A stretch of DNA of 64,000 nucleotides from Ceraceosorus guamensis. Taxonomy: Eukaryota; Basidiomycota; Exobasidiomycetes; Ceraceosorales; Ceraceosoraceae. Shown here in pieces: positions 1 through 12,000 of this stretch. The translations under genes were made by a program, and so were the position numbers. Each line of letters opens with the position of its first letter. Position 1 is the first letter of the stretch. The notes under the pieces were generated by a model, which saw nothing but the letters and a program-made list of their open reading frames with translations, did not search any database and was not told where the DNA came from. The stretch spans positions 140,916-204,915 of the forward strand of contig NW_020290018.1 in the NCBI RefSeq assembly GCF_003144195.1, read 5' to 3'.

Positions 1-1924
1 GAGCAAGAAGCCGCAAAACGCGCGCGGCATGAGGATCATAAATTACAAGAGCTTCTCACCGGGCGCAACGAGGCGGAGATAAAGGGCAAGGCTCAGTCGC
101 TAGCTGCTGCTCTCGCTGCCGAACAATCGGGGAGGAAGAATGCGCGCGCGCTAGCCAACAAGGATGCAAAGCCCGAAACAGCATCCAAAGCTGAACTTCG
201 CAAGGTGATAGACAAGATGGAGTTGCGCTCCGCCGACAAGGTGGTCGATAAACGAATTTACACAATGGTAGTGCACCCTCGTGCCGACTCGGAGCGAGGC
301 GACCTCGTCTTCGTCGGAGACAAAGAAGGTTGTATTGGAGTGTGGGAGCCTCTCGCGCCATCAAGCGAGCCAGCAGGCGAGGATGATGACGGCGCCGCAG
401 AAGATGGCTCTGAGCTGCCTTCCGGCTCGTCTTGGAGATTGCAGGCGCACGGCAAGAGCCCAGTGACATGCCTCAAGCTCGATCCTACGTCTGACAGGAC
501 GCTCTACAGCTCGTCGTATGATTCGTCCATCAGAGCACTCGACCTGGACAAGGGAGTAAGCGCGGAAGTATGGGCGGGTCAAGATGACGTGCTGCTCTCC
601 GTATTCGATGTGCTTCCAGGCCTGGTTGCTGCAGAACGAAATCTTTGGGTAGCAGATCATCGAGGTGGCCTCATCAGCATTGACAAGCGAGCACGTCGCA
701 CTCGATCGCAAAGATGGCAAGTCTGCGAAAAGAAGGTGAGCTCATCAAATCCTGTCGAACCGCACTTTGCATCCCTTGTCTCATGTCTTCTTGCGCGCCA
801 TGCACATCAGATCGGGGGCATGTCTGTGAATCCACTTCGACCGCGCTGCATCGCTGTAGCATCTCTAGATCAACATATTCGGCTGTTTGACGTACGCGCG
901 ATGCGATCGATGCCTACAGAAGAGATTGCACCCTACAGTGTACGGCATGTCGACTTTGACGCTCTTGAGAAAACCACCAAGGCGGCTCAGATTGGAGAGC
1001 ACCAAGCCAGGCTGGCGTGCACAAGCGTCGACTTTTCTCCTCGTGGAGACAATCTTGTCGGTGTCAGCTACGATGATGTTGTTAAAGGTGGGTCTCCACT
1101 GCAAGCGATTCAAGCTTCACTGATCCTTACGCTGACGCGTTGAGCTCGGCGCGCCCGCAGTCTGGGACTTGCACCCCAGCTGGTTGGCGAAAGGCGACGA
1201 AGCGACCAAGAGGAATCAGAAGGTCAAAATTGAGCCTCGAGTAGCCAGAGCGCCAGCTCCGAAGCCCAATGGCAAGCAGGCGGTTGCTGAAGACTTGGGA
1301 AATTTGCGTCAAACCAGGCGCTCGGCGTCTGGGCGTCCAGCGCCTGTCAAGCGTGAGAGCTCCGGCTTGATGCGCTGGTTTACGAGCAAAGAGGGGCCCA
1401 AAAGCGAATCCGAGGAAGGCGACCAGACCGACGAGTCCGAAGAGGAAGTAATTACTCCAGGTCAAGCCGCAAAGAAGACAAGGCCTCCCGCCCTGGAAGA
1501 TGACGACGACGAATGGGCAGCCCGCGCCGATGCGCCTTCGAAGCCGAGCGACGTGCTTCAATCACCGCATATCATTCCTCACAACAACCAGACCGGCAAG
1601 TGGCTGACGCTGTTTAGAGCGCGCTGGAACACCAATGCAGAGGCTGAGCCTCATTTCAGCGTGAGTGACTGGTGAATGTCGTCGTAAGCTGCTTTCGAGG
1701 TCCTTGCTGACGAGTGCATGAGCTTGTTGGACCTGCAGATGGGATCAATGAAGAGGGAGGCCGAGATATGGGCATCGGACGGGACGCTTCTTAGAAGTCT
1801 GTACGATGGAGACCATGTCACTGCTGTGCCAGCCGTGACCGCTATGCATCCCACCAGGCTAGGTCGTCTCGCCACAGGAAACGGGAGCGGCAGATGCCAT
1901 TTCTGGGCGCCATTGGATGAGTGA
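1..1924 (+). CDS. CMR1: CMR1-type DNA-damage-binding WD40 protein (3' part)
   Basis: The gene is cut by the left window edge and is open in frame 1 from base 1. Exons end near 735, 1087 and 1660, and the last exon is 1739-1924. WD-type repeats follow one another: a stretch ending FVGDKEGCIGVWE, then SSYDSSIRALD, IAVASLDQHIRLFD, VSYDDVVKVWD (made by joining across the 1088-1160 intron) and a last repeat ending in CHFWAP. This order, with the GGMSVNP segment, fits the Cmr1/WDR76 family, which binds DNA and acts in genome-stability responses in the nucleus (family knowledge). The charged lysine/alanine-rich N-terminal part matches the family's basic leader. A long acidic insert (about 1370-1540) interrupts the propeller. 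The 736-810 intron is 75 nt, in frame and stop-free, so an unspliced reading is also open; the joined EKKIGGMS fits the family better. The start lies outside the window. Confidence 0.85.
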
Positions 1925-2417
1925 GCGCGGCATCGGTCAGCGCCACGGACCGGTCTCGCAGGCAGCAGCACAGGAGGAAAGCTAGACGCCCACCAGAGCA
2001 TTGCCATCCTGGTCGTCCCGACAGTTCATTTTCCATTTTCTGCATACCGATGCTTTCATGCCACCTGACTTTCAGATTTTTTTTAACAATACGTCCATAT
2101 ATGATGTTGTCTCCGAACATTGACCGCACGCGTCTCCGAGTAAAATCTGCCAACACCAACAGCTGGAACAAATTATCGCTGATCACGTGTGCCCCGCTGC
2201 ACGCGCAGATTCTTGATTTTGAAAGCTGATTCCAAGTGATTCAAGATTGCATATTGCTGTTTGTCCTTCATTCTTGTTGTGTATATTCGACGGACCAAAT
2301 GCTTGGAGGTCGTCCAATCCTCTTGGCTCAAGGCAGTGCCCACTTAGTGCACTTCATCTACTGGCAGTCACGAGTATCAAGCCAAGTTGCGCTCCCATTT
2401 TTGTTCGACGACCGAAC
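1925..2417. other. Intergenic, CMR1 3' end to GEP4 5' end
   Basis: About 490 bases between two genes on the same strand. It is locally AT-richer, with a T-run near 2075-2085, and presumably carries the CMR1 3' UTR and GEP4 promoter. I see no coding signal; the ORFs here continue the GEP4 frame upstream of its ATG. Confidence 0.6.
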
Positions 2418-4503
2418 ATGGTCAACACACCAGCGCTGGCGTCCCTTTTTCAAGCGGCGCTGTGGAGGCCAGGCCTCCTGGTGCCCCACGCGACCATCAC
2501 CGACATCAGAGCTTTGGATTGGAGCGTCCTGTACAATTCTGGAGTGAGGGCAGTGATATGCGACAAGGACAATTGTTTGGTGAGTCGAGGAATTTCTACA
2601 CAACCTTTGCTACGCTTTATTTGACCCTTTTGGTGTCTTTTCGGGATGGCCCCTCACCTGAAGACTAAGCCAAAGGAGGATGGCTTGGCGCCTGCTCTGC
2701 GGGTGAGTACTACTCATTCGCTCAGCCAAGCTTCGTCAGCGCCCAAGTTGACTCTGCAGAACCGAATGATATAATCTCAGCACGCTTGGCAGGAATGTAG
2801 ATTCACCTTTGGTCCCGACCGTATCATCATTGTCTCAAATAGCGCGGGAAGCTCGAGCGATTCGGGAGGCGTAGGTGTGAGCATACATGCCGCCGACGAG
2901 TTACTGTCGCTGGCCACCAAACAAGCGTCGCTTCACCTGCCTATCGATTCTGACTCGAGCATCTTCCGCCCTCCGATCTGCCTTGCAGGCCGAAAGTCTG
3001 TCGAGGCATCTGCAGGTCCCCGTGTTGGCTCATCGGGGCAAGAAACCGGCCCGCTCGTGTGTCAGGGACATCGTTGCTGCGCTCAATGCGTCTAGCACCC
3101 ACGATCCCTCATCGTCTGTCAGGACGACCTGGACCGGGCGCGTCCTCGTGTTGGGCGACAGGCCCACCACAGACATGGTGCTTGCCCACCGTCTCAACAC
3201 CGCTCTCCGACGGCTGAGCAGAACGCGCTCGAAGCTCGAGAAGAGGGCCCAGCTTCGCCAGATCATCCCAGGTAGGAACGATGCCGAGCCAGACGAAGCA
3301 CCTGATCCCTTATCTGATCCTTCGATAGCGCGAGCGCAGGCTGCTGAGTCTTCTCTCGACGCGGCACCGCATGCTCTGGCAGTCCTTACGACCACGCTTT
3401 GGGCCAGAGAGAGGATAGGCACGAGATTGATGAGGTCAGCAGAGAATGCAGCGCTTAGCTTCTTGGGCAAAAGGGGCATTCAACCTGGCGCAGGCTGGAC
3501 CCGGAATGACAGCTTATCTATCGAAGCGGGCGAAGGGTCGGATATTCTGAAAAGATCCATTGCTGCGCGAGCTGAGCTTGCCAAGCGCGGCCAAGCTGGT
3601 GTCCACTTCGCAGCTCAGGCAGGACTTCTCGCTGGGCGTGGAGATTGCTCGCAAGAGTTGCATTCTACGCCGCACCTAGGACAATCCCTTCACCCACTAC
3701 AGCCCACGTCAGCAGCACCTACGCTCATGGAAGCCCTCATTGCGCAGCCCGCACTGCCTCATTGGCTTGTCGCGGCTCTCAAGGGAACTCGGCGTCTCTG
3801 GACCTCTTCTCCCACGCTGTTCCTTCGAGGCCAGCTCCATGCGCTCTGGAAGCTGGTGCGGCAGGGCTTGAAAGAGGGCACATCGCCCGGCCTGCAATCC
3901 AGGTTGGGCTGGACCTCGAATGATGCGCCAAGAAGATTCAGAACTCAGGATTGGGCCAGCAAGGCCGGTCCGGGAAGTAGGCGGAGCTTGTCAACGAGCA
4001 CTGCGCCAGCTCTTCCGCGGATTTTGAACGTGCCTGGCACTGCTTTCAACAAGAGGGAATACAACACGCGTCCTAGACGAGAAGAGGAGCGCAAGGAAAG
4101 CAAATCCGATTCCGAAATGAATTTCAACAAGCGGGTAAACAGATCGTTCAGGAAACTCTTGATCCTTTCCGGCATCATGGTTCCGCTTTGCTTCTACCTC
4201 GGCATCAAAATCAGCGAGGTGAGGCACTCGGAGGTCAGGCCTGAGAGCACAGAGCTGGTGTTGGCGGAGAGGGCGACGGGCACAGGCATCTCGACAGCCG
4301 GCAGCACCGCGCAGCTTGAGAAGGCAACTGAGGCCTCACCGACATCGCTCGCGATGCGTGAAACCGAAAGCGGAAAACGCACTACCCTTTACCGGAATGC
4401 AGCTGCCGAGAGGGAAATTTACCACCTACAGCGCGAGCTTCAGGACGTCAATAGCAAGTTGGAGAGACTTAGCAAGCGAGATGGCTCGGCGAAGCTGGTC
4501 TGA
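2418..4503 (+). CDS. GEP4: Gep4-type mitochondrial phosphatidylglycerophosphatase with long C-terminal extension
   Basis: Exons 2418-2579, 2664-2702, 2781-2876 and 2989-4503, all joined in phase 0, give about 603 residues. Gep4 proteins are HAD-family phosphatases that turn phosphatidylglycerophosphate into phosphatidylglycerol for cardiolipin synthesis at the mitochondrial inner membrane. HAD motifs are visible in order: ICDKDN (nucleophile Asp about residue 49), VSNSAGSSSDSGG in exon 3, HRGKKPA (motif III Lys, about 117), and LGDRPTTD (about 154). The usual end of the family, near TTTLWARERIGTRLMRS, is reached at about residue 250. The frame then runs on without a break for about 350 more residues. 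This tail is low-complexity at first, then has one hydrophobic segment (LLILSGIMVPLCFYLGI, about 489-505) and a short coiled coil (about 565-597). The start at 2418 was chosen because the family N-terminus begins just before the phosphatase motif. The tail could be a genuine fusion or a missed intron and stop. Confidence 0.85.
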
Positions 4504-4712
4504 CGGCGATGTTTCAAGCGACTGTGGCGCGCTGCTGGCTCCATGGGACTGCAGTACTCACCAGTGCTTCTGCTCAACACGTATCACCAAGAACGAGAAT
4601 TGCTGTTTCACCGAAATTCAGACAGAACCTGTGTGTAATCGACCTAATAATACCTTTGCATTGGTGTACAGAGCGACTCAAGTGCTAGGCAGTGCGGACC
4701 GCAGAGCGGGAA

Positions 4713-4765
<53 letters not shown>

Positions 4766-4831
4766 TCGAACCTCATCCTGTGACATGCGCGATGTCAGGT
4801 CGAGCGATTGTCGCGATTGTCCACAGTGCGA
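4504..4831. other. Convergent 3' region of GEP4 and SET2
   Basis: This is the gap between two genes that run toward each other. It should hold both 3' UTRs and contains the poly-G tract listed separately. No coding signal is seen. Confidence 0.6.
4713..4764. repeat. Uninterrupted 52-base poly-G tract
   Basis: Positions 4713-4764 are all G. The tract lies in the 3' region shared by GEP4 and SET2, and would read as poly-C on the SET2 side. Such a run could form G-quadruplexes and is prone to length errors in sequencing, so the exact length is unsafe. Confidence 0.95.
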
Positions 4832-7800
4832 TTAGAATCGCGGAGGAGGGCCTGGGTGCGCCGGGAAGGTGGGCATGGATGGTGGGGGGCCTGGAGGCAA
4901 GGAGTCGCTGTGGCGAGCAAGTGGCGATGCCAACGCATGTGAGTCTTTGCTATTTGCACCCGAGACTGAAAGCATGGCGCTGAGCCCGGGCGGCAAACCA
5001 AAGTGAGCCACGGCCTTGGGGCTCGCTGGAGTGCCCAACGTTGTGCCGGACCCAGTATTCGACGCTGTGCCATGGGAGCCGAGGGATCCGGCGTCTGCTT
5101 CATCTACGATGCTACTTGATCCGTCGCCATCGGGTACCCAGGCCGCATGCTCATTTGACGGACGGCCTTGGCGCGAGGAGTGGCCGCCACGCGATTCTGG
5201 AGGCGAATCTGTTCTGCTTGAGCTGCGATTTGCATGGGCCGATGATGAGTCGCCATTGAGCGCTGGCTTGCCCTTCCTAGCGATCAACTTTCCGATGTAC
5301 TCGTTTGCGAATGTCTTCATCTTCGTCTTTTTTTCTGCTGTCAGCGTCTCCAACTTGCCCTCTGCAGGCGGCCAGGATGTATGCTTCATCTCCTTTGCGC
5401 AAACGACATCTGTGAGCTGTGGGACACAAAAGGCCGCGCAGGTCAGCCGATGCACAGGCGCAGAACGAGATTTGCAAAGTCAGTTCGCCGACTTACGTCT
5501 CGAGCATGCTTCTTGAAGACGTCGCGATCCAGCCTGTCAGAGTATTTGCTCATGCATTTGACAACGACTTCGCCGACCAGCTTTCGCAATTTCTTTTCTG
5601 GATCAGTGGACGAGGAATGATGCCTCGAGGATGCGGATGCCGATCCGTGTTTCCGTCGCTTGCTAGAACTTCCGTGCTCTCCATGGCGCTCCCTGTCGCC
5701 TCTGGAAGATCTCTTGCGTGCTTTGCGCTCTCGTTGCCTTTCCTTTTCTCTCTCACGTTCGACTCGAGCGACATCGTCGGAAAGTTGTGTTTGCAGCGCC
5801 GCGTCCGCATTGGCCTGTCTGATAATCTCCTCCAGGCTTTTCTGCCGCGGTTTGACCGGCGCTGGAGATGCATGTTCTGGTGTTCGAGGGGTAAAGGGCG
5901 ATCCTTGCAATGCTCGCCTTCGAGGAGGAGGATGAATCGCAGGAGCGGCAACAGCGAGCGTGCCGAGGGGTCGTGGGAATAAAGAATGAAGAGACGTTGA
6001 GATTGCGTTGGGGGCTCGTGCATTGCTCCAGGCTACCGCAATCTCCTCGGACTCATCCGCTCGCCGCTGTTCCATCCAAGATGGGGTTTCACGCGTGGAA
6101 TCGTCTGCGTCCAGAGGGACCTCTCTTCTGGCGATGCGATAGCTCAGCTCCAGTGCTTCCCACGCATCCAACAGACTTTGTGCGAGCTCGGCAATGTCCT
6201 TGTTTTGGTCGGACGTCAAATCTCGGACCGTGCTGTCCACGCCCGAGTCCACAACCTTGTTGCGCGCAATGAGCGGCCAACGAGCCATGCTCCCCATCAC
6301 CAAAAGCAGAATTGCTCTGTCGTCCCGCCACTCCTCCATGATGGCCGCCATCAGAACGAAACCATGCAGCCTGACGAGCGCCTTCTGCACTGCGACGTCT
6401 GTTGTCATGTGTATGCGCTCCAGTAGCTTCTGCAAGATTCTCTTGTCCGACTGCGCTTGTCGAACTGCTGCGATCACTCGAGCGACTTCATGAGCCTCGA
6501 TAGGTCGCATGACCGGCTGCACAGTCGTGATTTACGAGACGGGCAAGCAAGGATGTGAGCATCAAGAGACAAGAAGAGACAGGCAAATCGCTCGCAGTAC
6601 GCACGTTGAAGTCTTCATCCAAATGCCTGCTCTTCTTTCGCCGCGAACCTTTTGCTTCCAAAGCATCCACCTCCTCGGCTATGCCAAGAGCATCAATGTA
6701 CAGCTGGTCCATGCCCCCGATATCGGTCTGGGTCTTCCCTCCAAGCGTGCCAACGCAATTTGGCTCTCCACAGAAGCACTCTTGCGCGTCATGGCCGTAT
6801 CGATCAACGTTGTAATTGAAAGTCAATTCTTCGCCAGCTGTGATGCTTCGCTGAGCGAAGATGCCCATCCGCATGTGCTTGCCAACGTGCCATTTTGCAA
6901 CATAACAGTTTGGCGAGCAGCTATGATTTATGAACCGCGCTTTGCCGCCCTTTTTCGTGGCATCGAGGTACTGTCAGAGGAGACGTCAGTGTCAGTAGAC
7001 CACTCCATCTTGCAGGGGCTTGATGGATGGAGCAGCAGTCCTTACCTCTTCTCGCTGCAGCATCATGAAGTAGAAGTGCCTGACACCTTCTTGGGCGTAC
7101 TGCTGCATCCGCTTCATGAAAGTCTTGTGCTCGACGACCTCGCCAATATACTCGTATATAAACGCGTCGCTACAAGTTGAAGAGGCACAGCGATCAGTGA
7201 GGGGCTGATCAGACGCTTTTGGCTGATTCAATCGCTCTCTATACACGACTCACGCGGGCAAATCATTGGCTGCGCGCAAGCCAAAGCCCTTCTTTTCGGT
7301 TTGGACGATTTCAATGTTGGCGTATTGCGCTCGTTGGAATCTGCGAGTGAACAAAGCCCACAGCGGTGTGCCGCGCATCAGCCACCAATCGACACTTTGT
7401 CAAGCGAGGCAGGCGCTCGTATACTGACCGCTGATTCTGACAATGCTCTTTGCATTGGCAATCTGAAGCCAGACATTCGACCTGCGTCAGGCGATTGATA
7501 CAACCAGAGTCCTCGCTGCAGGCAACAAGTGCAGGGTCATCGCCTGATGCACCACGCCAAGCGAATTGGTGAGGACATGAGAGGGAAAAGATTCGCTCAG
7601 CAGCCCGAGTACGTGCGCCACTCCCACGCAACGCTGCGCAAACCCGCTACTCACCACTTCGATATCTACACTCGCAAACCATCCCTTCCTCTTGTCCTTT
7701 GCTCCTGCCCAGCTTTGCTCTCTCGTACCAGTTGCGCGGCAGCTCATCAAAAGTCTGCATGGCTTCCCACTCTGCCAGTGGCAAATGTTGTATGAGCTGA

Positions 7801-8261
7801 GGCGGCCTGGCGGGCTCCTTTGGTTGGCGCCTAGGTGCCTTGGATGGTCCTGAGGATGCGGCACTTTTGATGGGAGATGCTGAAGAAGATGCTGTCGACT
7901 GATACGGCTCTGCCTTGGGCTCAAAGGACAAGGAGCGCGAGGAGGATGCGCTGGAGCTGCTCTCGCTCGCGCTCGACCCTACGCTCGCTGAGTCCTCATG
8001 CTCGTCCCACGCAGGCGCCTTCTCGTCGTCGGATGGCAACAAGCCATTCTTGTCGTCAACACTGGCATGACTGCTGTGCGCAGAAGGGGTTTGAAAACGC
8101 AACTTGGACCTCTTTGGCTTTTCGCTGTCGGACTCTTCTTTGACAACGAGCTGGGCTGTGGGCGCGCACGACCTCATCTCCACCTCGTCAGGTCGCGATT
8201 CCAGAGCTCCTGCCGCAGCGCGACGTTCCTCTTCTGATGATGTTGGCAAAGCAGGACTCAT
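4832..8261 (-). CDS. SET2: Histone H3 lysine-36 methyltransferase SET2
   Basis: Seven exons on the minus strand: 8261-7655, 7543-7429, 7340-7254, 7169-7046, 6970-6605, 6516-5497 and 5416-4832, about 967 residues. Set2 methylates H3K36 during transcription elongation and binds the phosphorylated Pol II tail through its SRI domain. A serine/glutamate-rich N-terminus (exon 1) is followed by the AWS Cys cluster (CEC at the end of exon 1; [11 protein letters not shown] and [11 protein letters not shown] in exon 2). The SET core then shows [30 protein letters not shown] and [12 protein letters not shown], and the post-SET has [11 protein letters not shown] helical middle and a basic RE/RK-rich stretch follow. 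The SRI domain is split by the last intron ([18 protein letters not shown] before it, [15 protein letters not shown] after). I do not see the WW domain found in many fungal Set2 proteins. The C-terminus is a Pro/Ser-rich tail of about 140 residues. Confidence 0.92.
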
Positions 8262-9084
8262 CTTCTTCTGTCCATTGCCCGAACCACAACAAGCCGAATA
8301 TAGAGGAGAGACGCAAGCCCCCCGTGTGTCCTTTGCCTCTGGTCAGAACCGCTGCTCCTTTCCTGCTTAAGGTGGCTGGGGATAAAAAGGGACTTATGGT
8401 GGGGGTGGGGTGGATGAAGCCTGTTCCAAGCGCTTGCAAAAAGCTGTGAGATCGAGCGCAGGATGTACGATACGAATTTGGAAGCGTGAGGAATGAGCAA
8501 AGGTATGAAGATGGTGGGCGACTACTCTTTGACTCCAATAAGCGAGCGAGGGGTAAAGGTAGGCATCAGGCCGCAAAGAAACGTGACTTTTGCACCAAAC
8601 GCGACAGGCCTGGCCGCGTCGTGCGTCATGTGAGGCACCCAACGCGCGCGGTGCACGCATGTCGCTCGCTGATGCGCGGGCGTGAAGGTCCCAGTCGTTT
8701 CACACTCGCCATCTGCTGCGAAGGGGTCCGCTGCGTGCCTTGGATCTTCGGCTTTCCAATGAGCAGCGAGCGTAACATGCGGATTTCCAGATTCACCACT
8801 CCATCTCTCGATGCTTTGCCCTGACATCACCGAGAGGCACAGTGGAGAGCGGATATAGATGCGATCCGCATCACTGCATGACCCACTCTGCTCGAGACCG
8901 AAGCAGCCGAGCTCGTCGAACCCGGCAGAGACTCTTCATTTCAACGCAATGATGATGCTCATACGATTGCATCTCCAAGCATGGCAAAGTACACTCGAAC
9001 GTGGCGAAAGCGGAAGGACACAGGGACAGACGGAGCAAAGCAGGCTGTTGGTGCTGCACATTCTAGATGCTCACAGCAGTCAGC
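8262..9084. other. Intergenic, SET2 5' side
   Basis: Lies between the SET2 start codon and the 3' end of the adenylation/reductase gene, both on the minus strand. It contains a G-rich run near 8398-8411. No coding exon is supported; short ORFs in both directions look like chance. Confidence 0.5.
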
Positions 9085-12000
9085 TCAGTGGAGCCATCTC
9101 GCAACGAAACGCGTTGCCAGGGCTTTGTCCAGCACAACTGCATTGGCCAAGAAAGGCTGCGATTCGATCCGAATGAGGCCCTCGGATCAGTAACACGCTA
9201 GACGGCGCCGCACGACCGTGCATGACTCACTTCCATTTCGCCTACTTTCAGCGTTACGTGGCGGTCTGCACTCGCCATCGCCTCGTAAGTATCGCTGAGC
9301 TTGAGGGCAGGTATGTCGCTCAATTTAGAGATGAGCTCATCCTGCTTCAGCGAAGCGCTGGGACGAAGTGCTTGGAGACCCTTCAGCCACTCTCGATAGG
9401 GCAGCACTTTGGCGACCGGAAGCGTCGGCGCGAAAGATTTTTCGATGAGACTTGCCGGAGCTGACTTTGGATTGATCAGATGTACCACGTTGGTGGAGCT
9501 AGCAGAAGTGAAGCCAGGCGCACTGGGCGCGCTGGCGTAGCTCAAGATTCCGACTGCGGTATCGTTCACTTTGATCCAAGCAGAGAACGCGTTAGCTGTG
9601 CAAGGAACTTGAGCGCAAGAAGGCTCTCACTCACTCGAAATCCAGTCCACATCACCCAGCTCAGGACCTGTCGGCAGACTACCCAATGCCTCGGGCGTGG
9701 CCGAGCGGACAATCGACGGCCACCATTCGTCGGGATTCCAGACTCCAGTCCGATAGTCACCCATCAATTGGCCGCACCTGACCGACACTGCGTGTAGACC
9801 AGGAATGGTTCGGACTGCTTGGCAAACCAGCTTCTCTCCTATGAGCTTGCTCTCCTGCTCAAATAGTGACGGGGCGTTCAGTAAAGAGCCCAATTGCCGC
9901 ACGTCGCAGGAGGTTTCACTCACGCCGTAGCCGCCCGACGCCCACTCTAGGGGCACCTGGGTAGACTCCTCGATGCGGACGGTCTCTGTAGGATTGCCGG
10001 TAAGAGTCTGTTTCACCGCTGCTACAGATGAGAGAAAGACCAGCTTGGCAGACTCTATAGCTGCCAATCCAAGCAGGTTCACAAGGCCCGCGATGCTCTT
10101 CTCGAAGCTCGAGAGCGGCAGATCAAATCGCACCGGCCAAGCGTTGTGAACTATCAAGCCCAGGCGATGACCTTGCAAAGCATCCTGAAATTGTTGGATG
10201 GTCAGATCCCAAATGTTGCCATCCACAAAGGTGAGCTTGTCTGACTGCGCTAGCGTCTGATCCATGGCGCGTTCTTCGAAAGCTGCGCTTTGGCGCTCGC
10301 GACCACTGGCATTTGAGGCATGCTTAGCCCTGTTGACGCAGATGATCGTCGCGTACTGCTTGTCTTGTAGTAGTTGCTCCACAAGTATACAGCCCAGACC
10401 ACCAGTCGTGCCAGTGACCAGCGCCGCCATCGATTTGAACTTGCTTTCGGGTCTCCTACCGAGCTCGGTGAAGGGCTTCAAGCGTGCCTCCAAGTCTCTG
10501 CGGAAGTGACTCAATGTGTCGTGCGCTTGCTCCAAAGACGATGTGGTCACGGTTGTGGCATCGCCTTCGACCAGCCGAGCGACGGCGTGCTTTCGAAAGC
10601 AGAGCGAGGAGCGAAAAGGTTAGTCATCATCGCGCTTGCATGGTCGCGAGACATCGTCCTCTTCCAAACTTACCACAAGCTTTTGAGGAGTAGCATTGTC
10701 AAAGGCGAAGCTAGCAGGGATTGCCCGGTCTAGCTGTTCAGAATCGGTGGATCGACCATTCGCCAACCCTTGGACATTGTGGCGAACGGCTCGAAGCACT
10801 GCACCACGGATCAGCGATGACCTCAGAGAGTCCAGGCCAAGGTCGAAGAGGTCGCGAGACTCGGTCAATTCGGCGACGTCGACACCGAGAACTCCAACCA
10901 AGGTCTTCTTGACAAACTTCTCGACATCCTCCTTCGTCTTCAAGGTGATGTCGCTCTCTCCCGGTCCGACTAGAGGTCCGGTATCTCTTTCGTAGACTTG
11001 AGCCACCTCATCTGCGTACAGCTGCAACGCTAGCTTCTTTTTCACCGTGCCCTTGTCTGTCTTTGGTAGTGGTTTGCTAGGGGTCGCGAGCAGGATTCTT
11101 GACGGCTGAAAGAAGGCAGGCTTTCAGCATCTTAATCAGCAGATCCAGATCGGATCGAAAATTGCAGATGCTCACAAAGACCGTTGCAAAAGCCGGCTGC
11201 TCGCGATTGACACTGTCTACGAGCTTCATCAGCTCTACGAGGTCCGCCTCGCTCCATTTGCTGGCGTCAGTCGTCTCAATCAACAGCCCAGCTGACGATT
11301 TGCCATGCCCAAAGATGACGGCGGTCTGTACGGATGGGTGCTTGCAAGCCGCCGACTCGAAAGGCAGAGTCGGCACATTTTCGCCATTTGAAAGGATGAC
11401 CAAATCTCCGATCCTACCGTCTAGCCTGATGACAGAGTCTGGAGCGTCGGGATGTCGTTCACATAGATCTCCCGTGTTGCAAACACCGGCCGAGGTCTCG
11501 AACGGCAATGGAACTCGACCCGTCGACTTGACCACCAGCTCAAATAGCTCTTTCGATTGCGTAGCTTGCGTTGGTGGGGCAGGCTCGAAAATGTAGTCGA
11601 ACTCGGAACGAAGAGTGATCCATGTGCCTCCGGCATCTCTTTGCGATTCCGGCGCTAGCTCGTGGGCGCCCGCGACGGCGCCCTGTTGGGATCAGATTTT
11701 GGTTCTGAGTTAGTCGCGTCGCCTTGACACCACTTTGCTCGCTTCAGCTCACTGTTTCTGTCAGACCATAAGCGCTGCAGAGCTTGACCCCATTCTTGGC
11801 GAGCGTTTCTTGACTTTGTGGTCCAAGCGGCGCCCCGCCGTACCAGATTGCCTTGCACTTAGCCAAGGCCGCAGTAGCGGCAGCATCAATACTCATTTCG
11901 TCCAGCTGGGAAGGGACAATCAGAGCACGATCCGCTCTGCCACTTGTGAGCAAATGCGTCAGGGTAGAGACTGGTGGAGGAGGTCCAGGAGCGGGTGCCA

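Noticed and set aside
4760-4850. GGTTCGATCCCC on the minus strand, like a tRNA B box
   Set aside because: The flanks cannot form a T-stem, and no A box or acceptor stem is found at the right distance.
5016-5516. 166-codon plus-strand ORF inside SET2
   Set aside because: It is the antisense shadow of the SET2 C-terminal exon.
11077-11190. Apparent frame break in the adenylation domain before PLPKTDKG
   Set aside because: A canonical gtgagc...ctttcag intron after AFATVF removes the stop-containing stretch and restores the A10 motif, so it is an intron and not a lesion.
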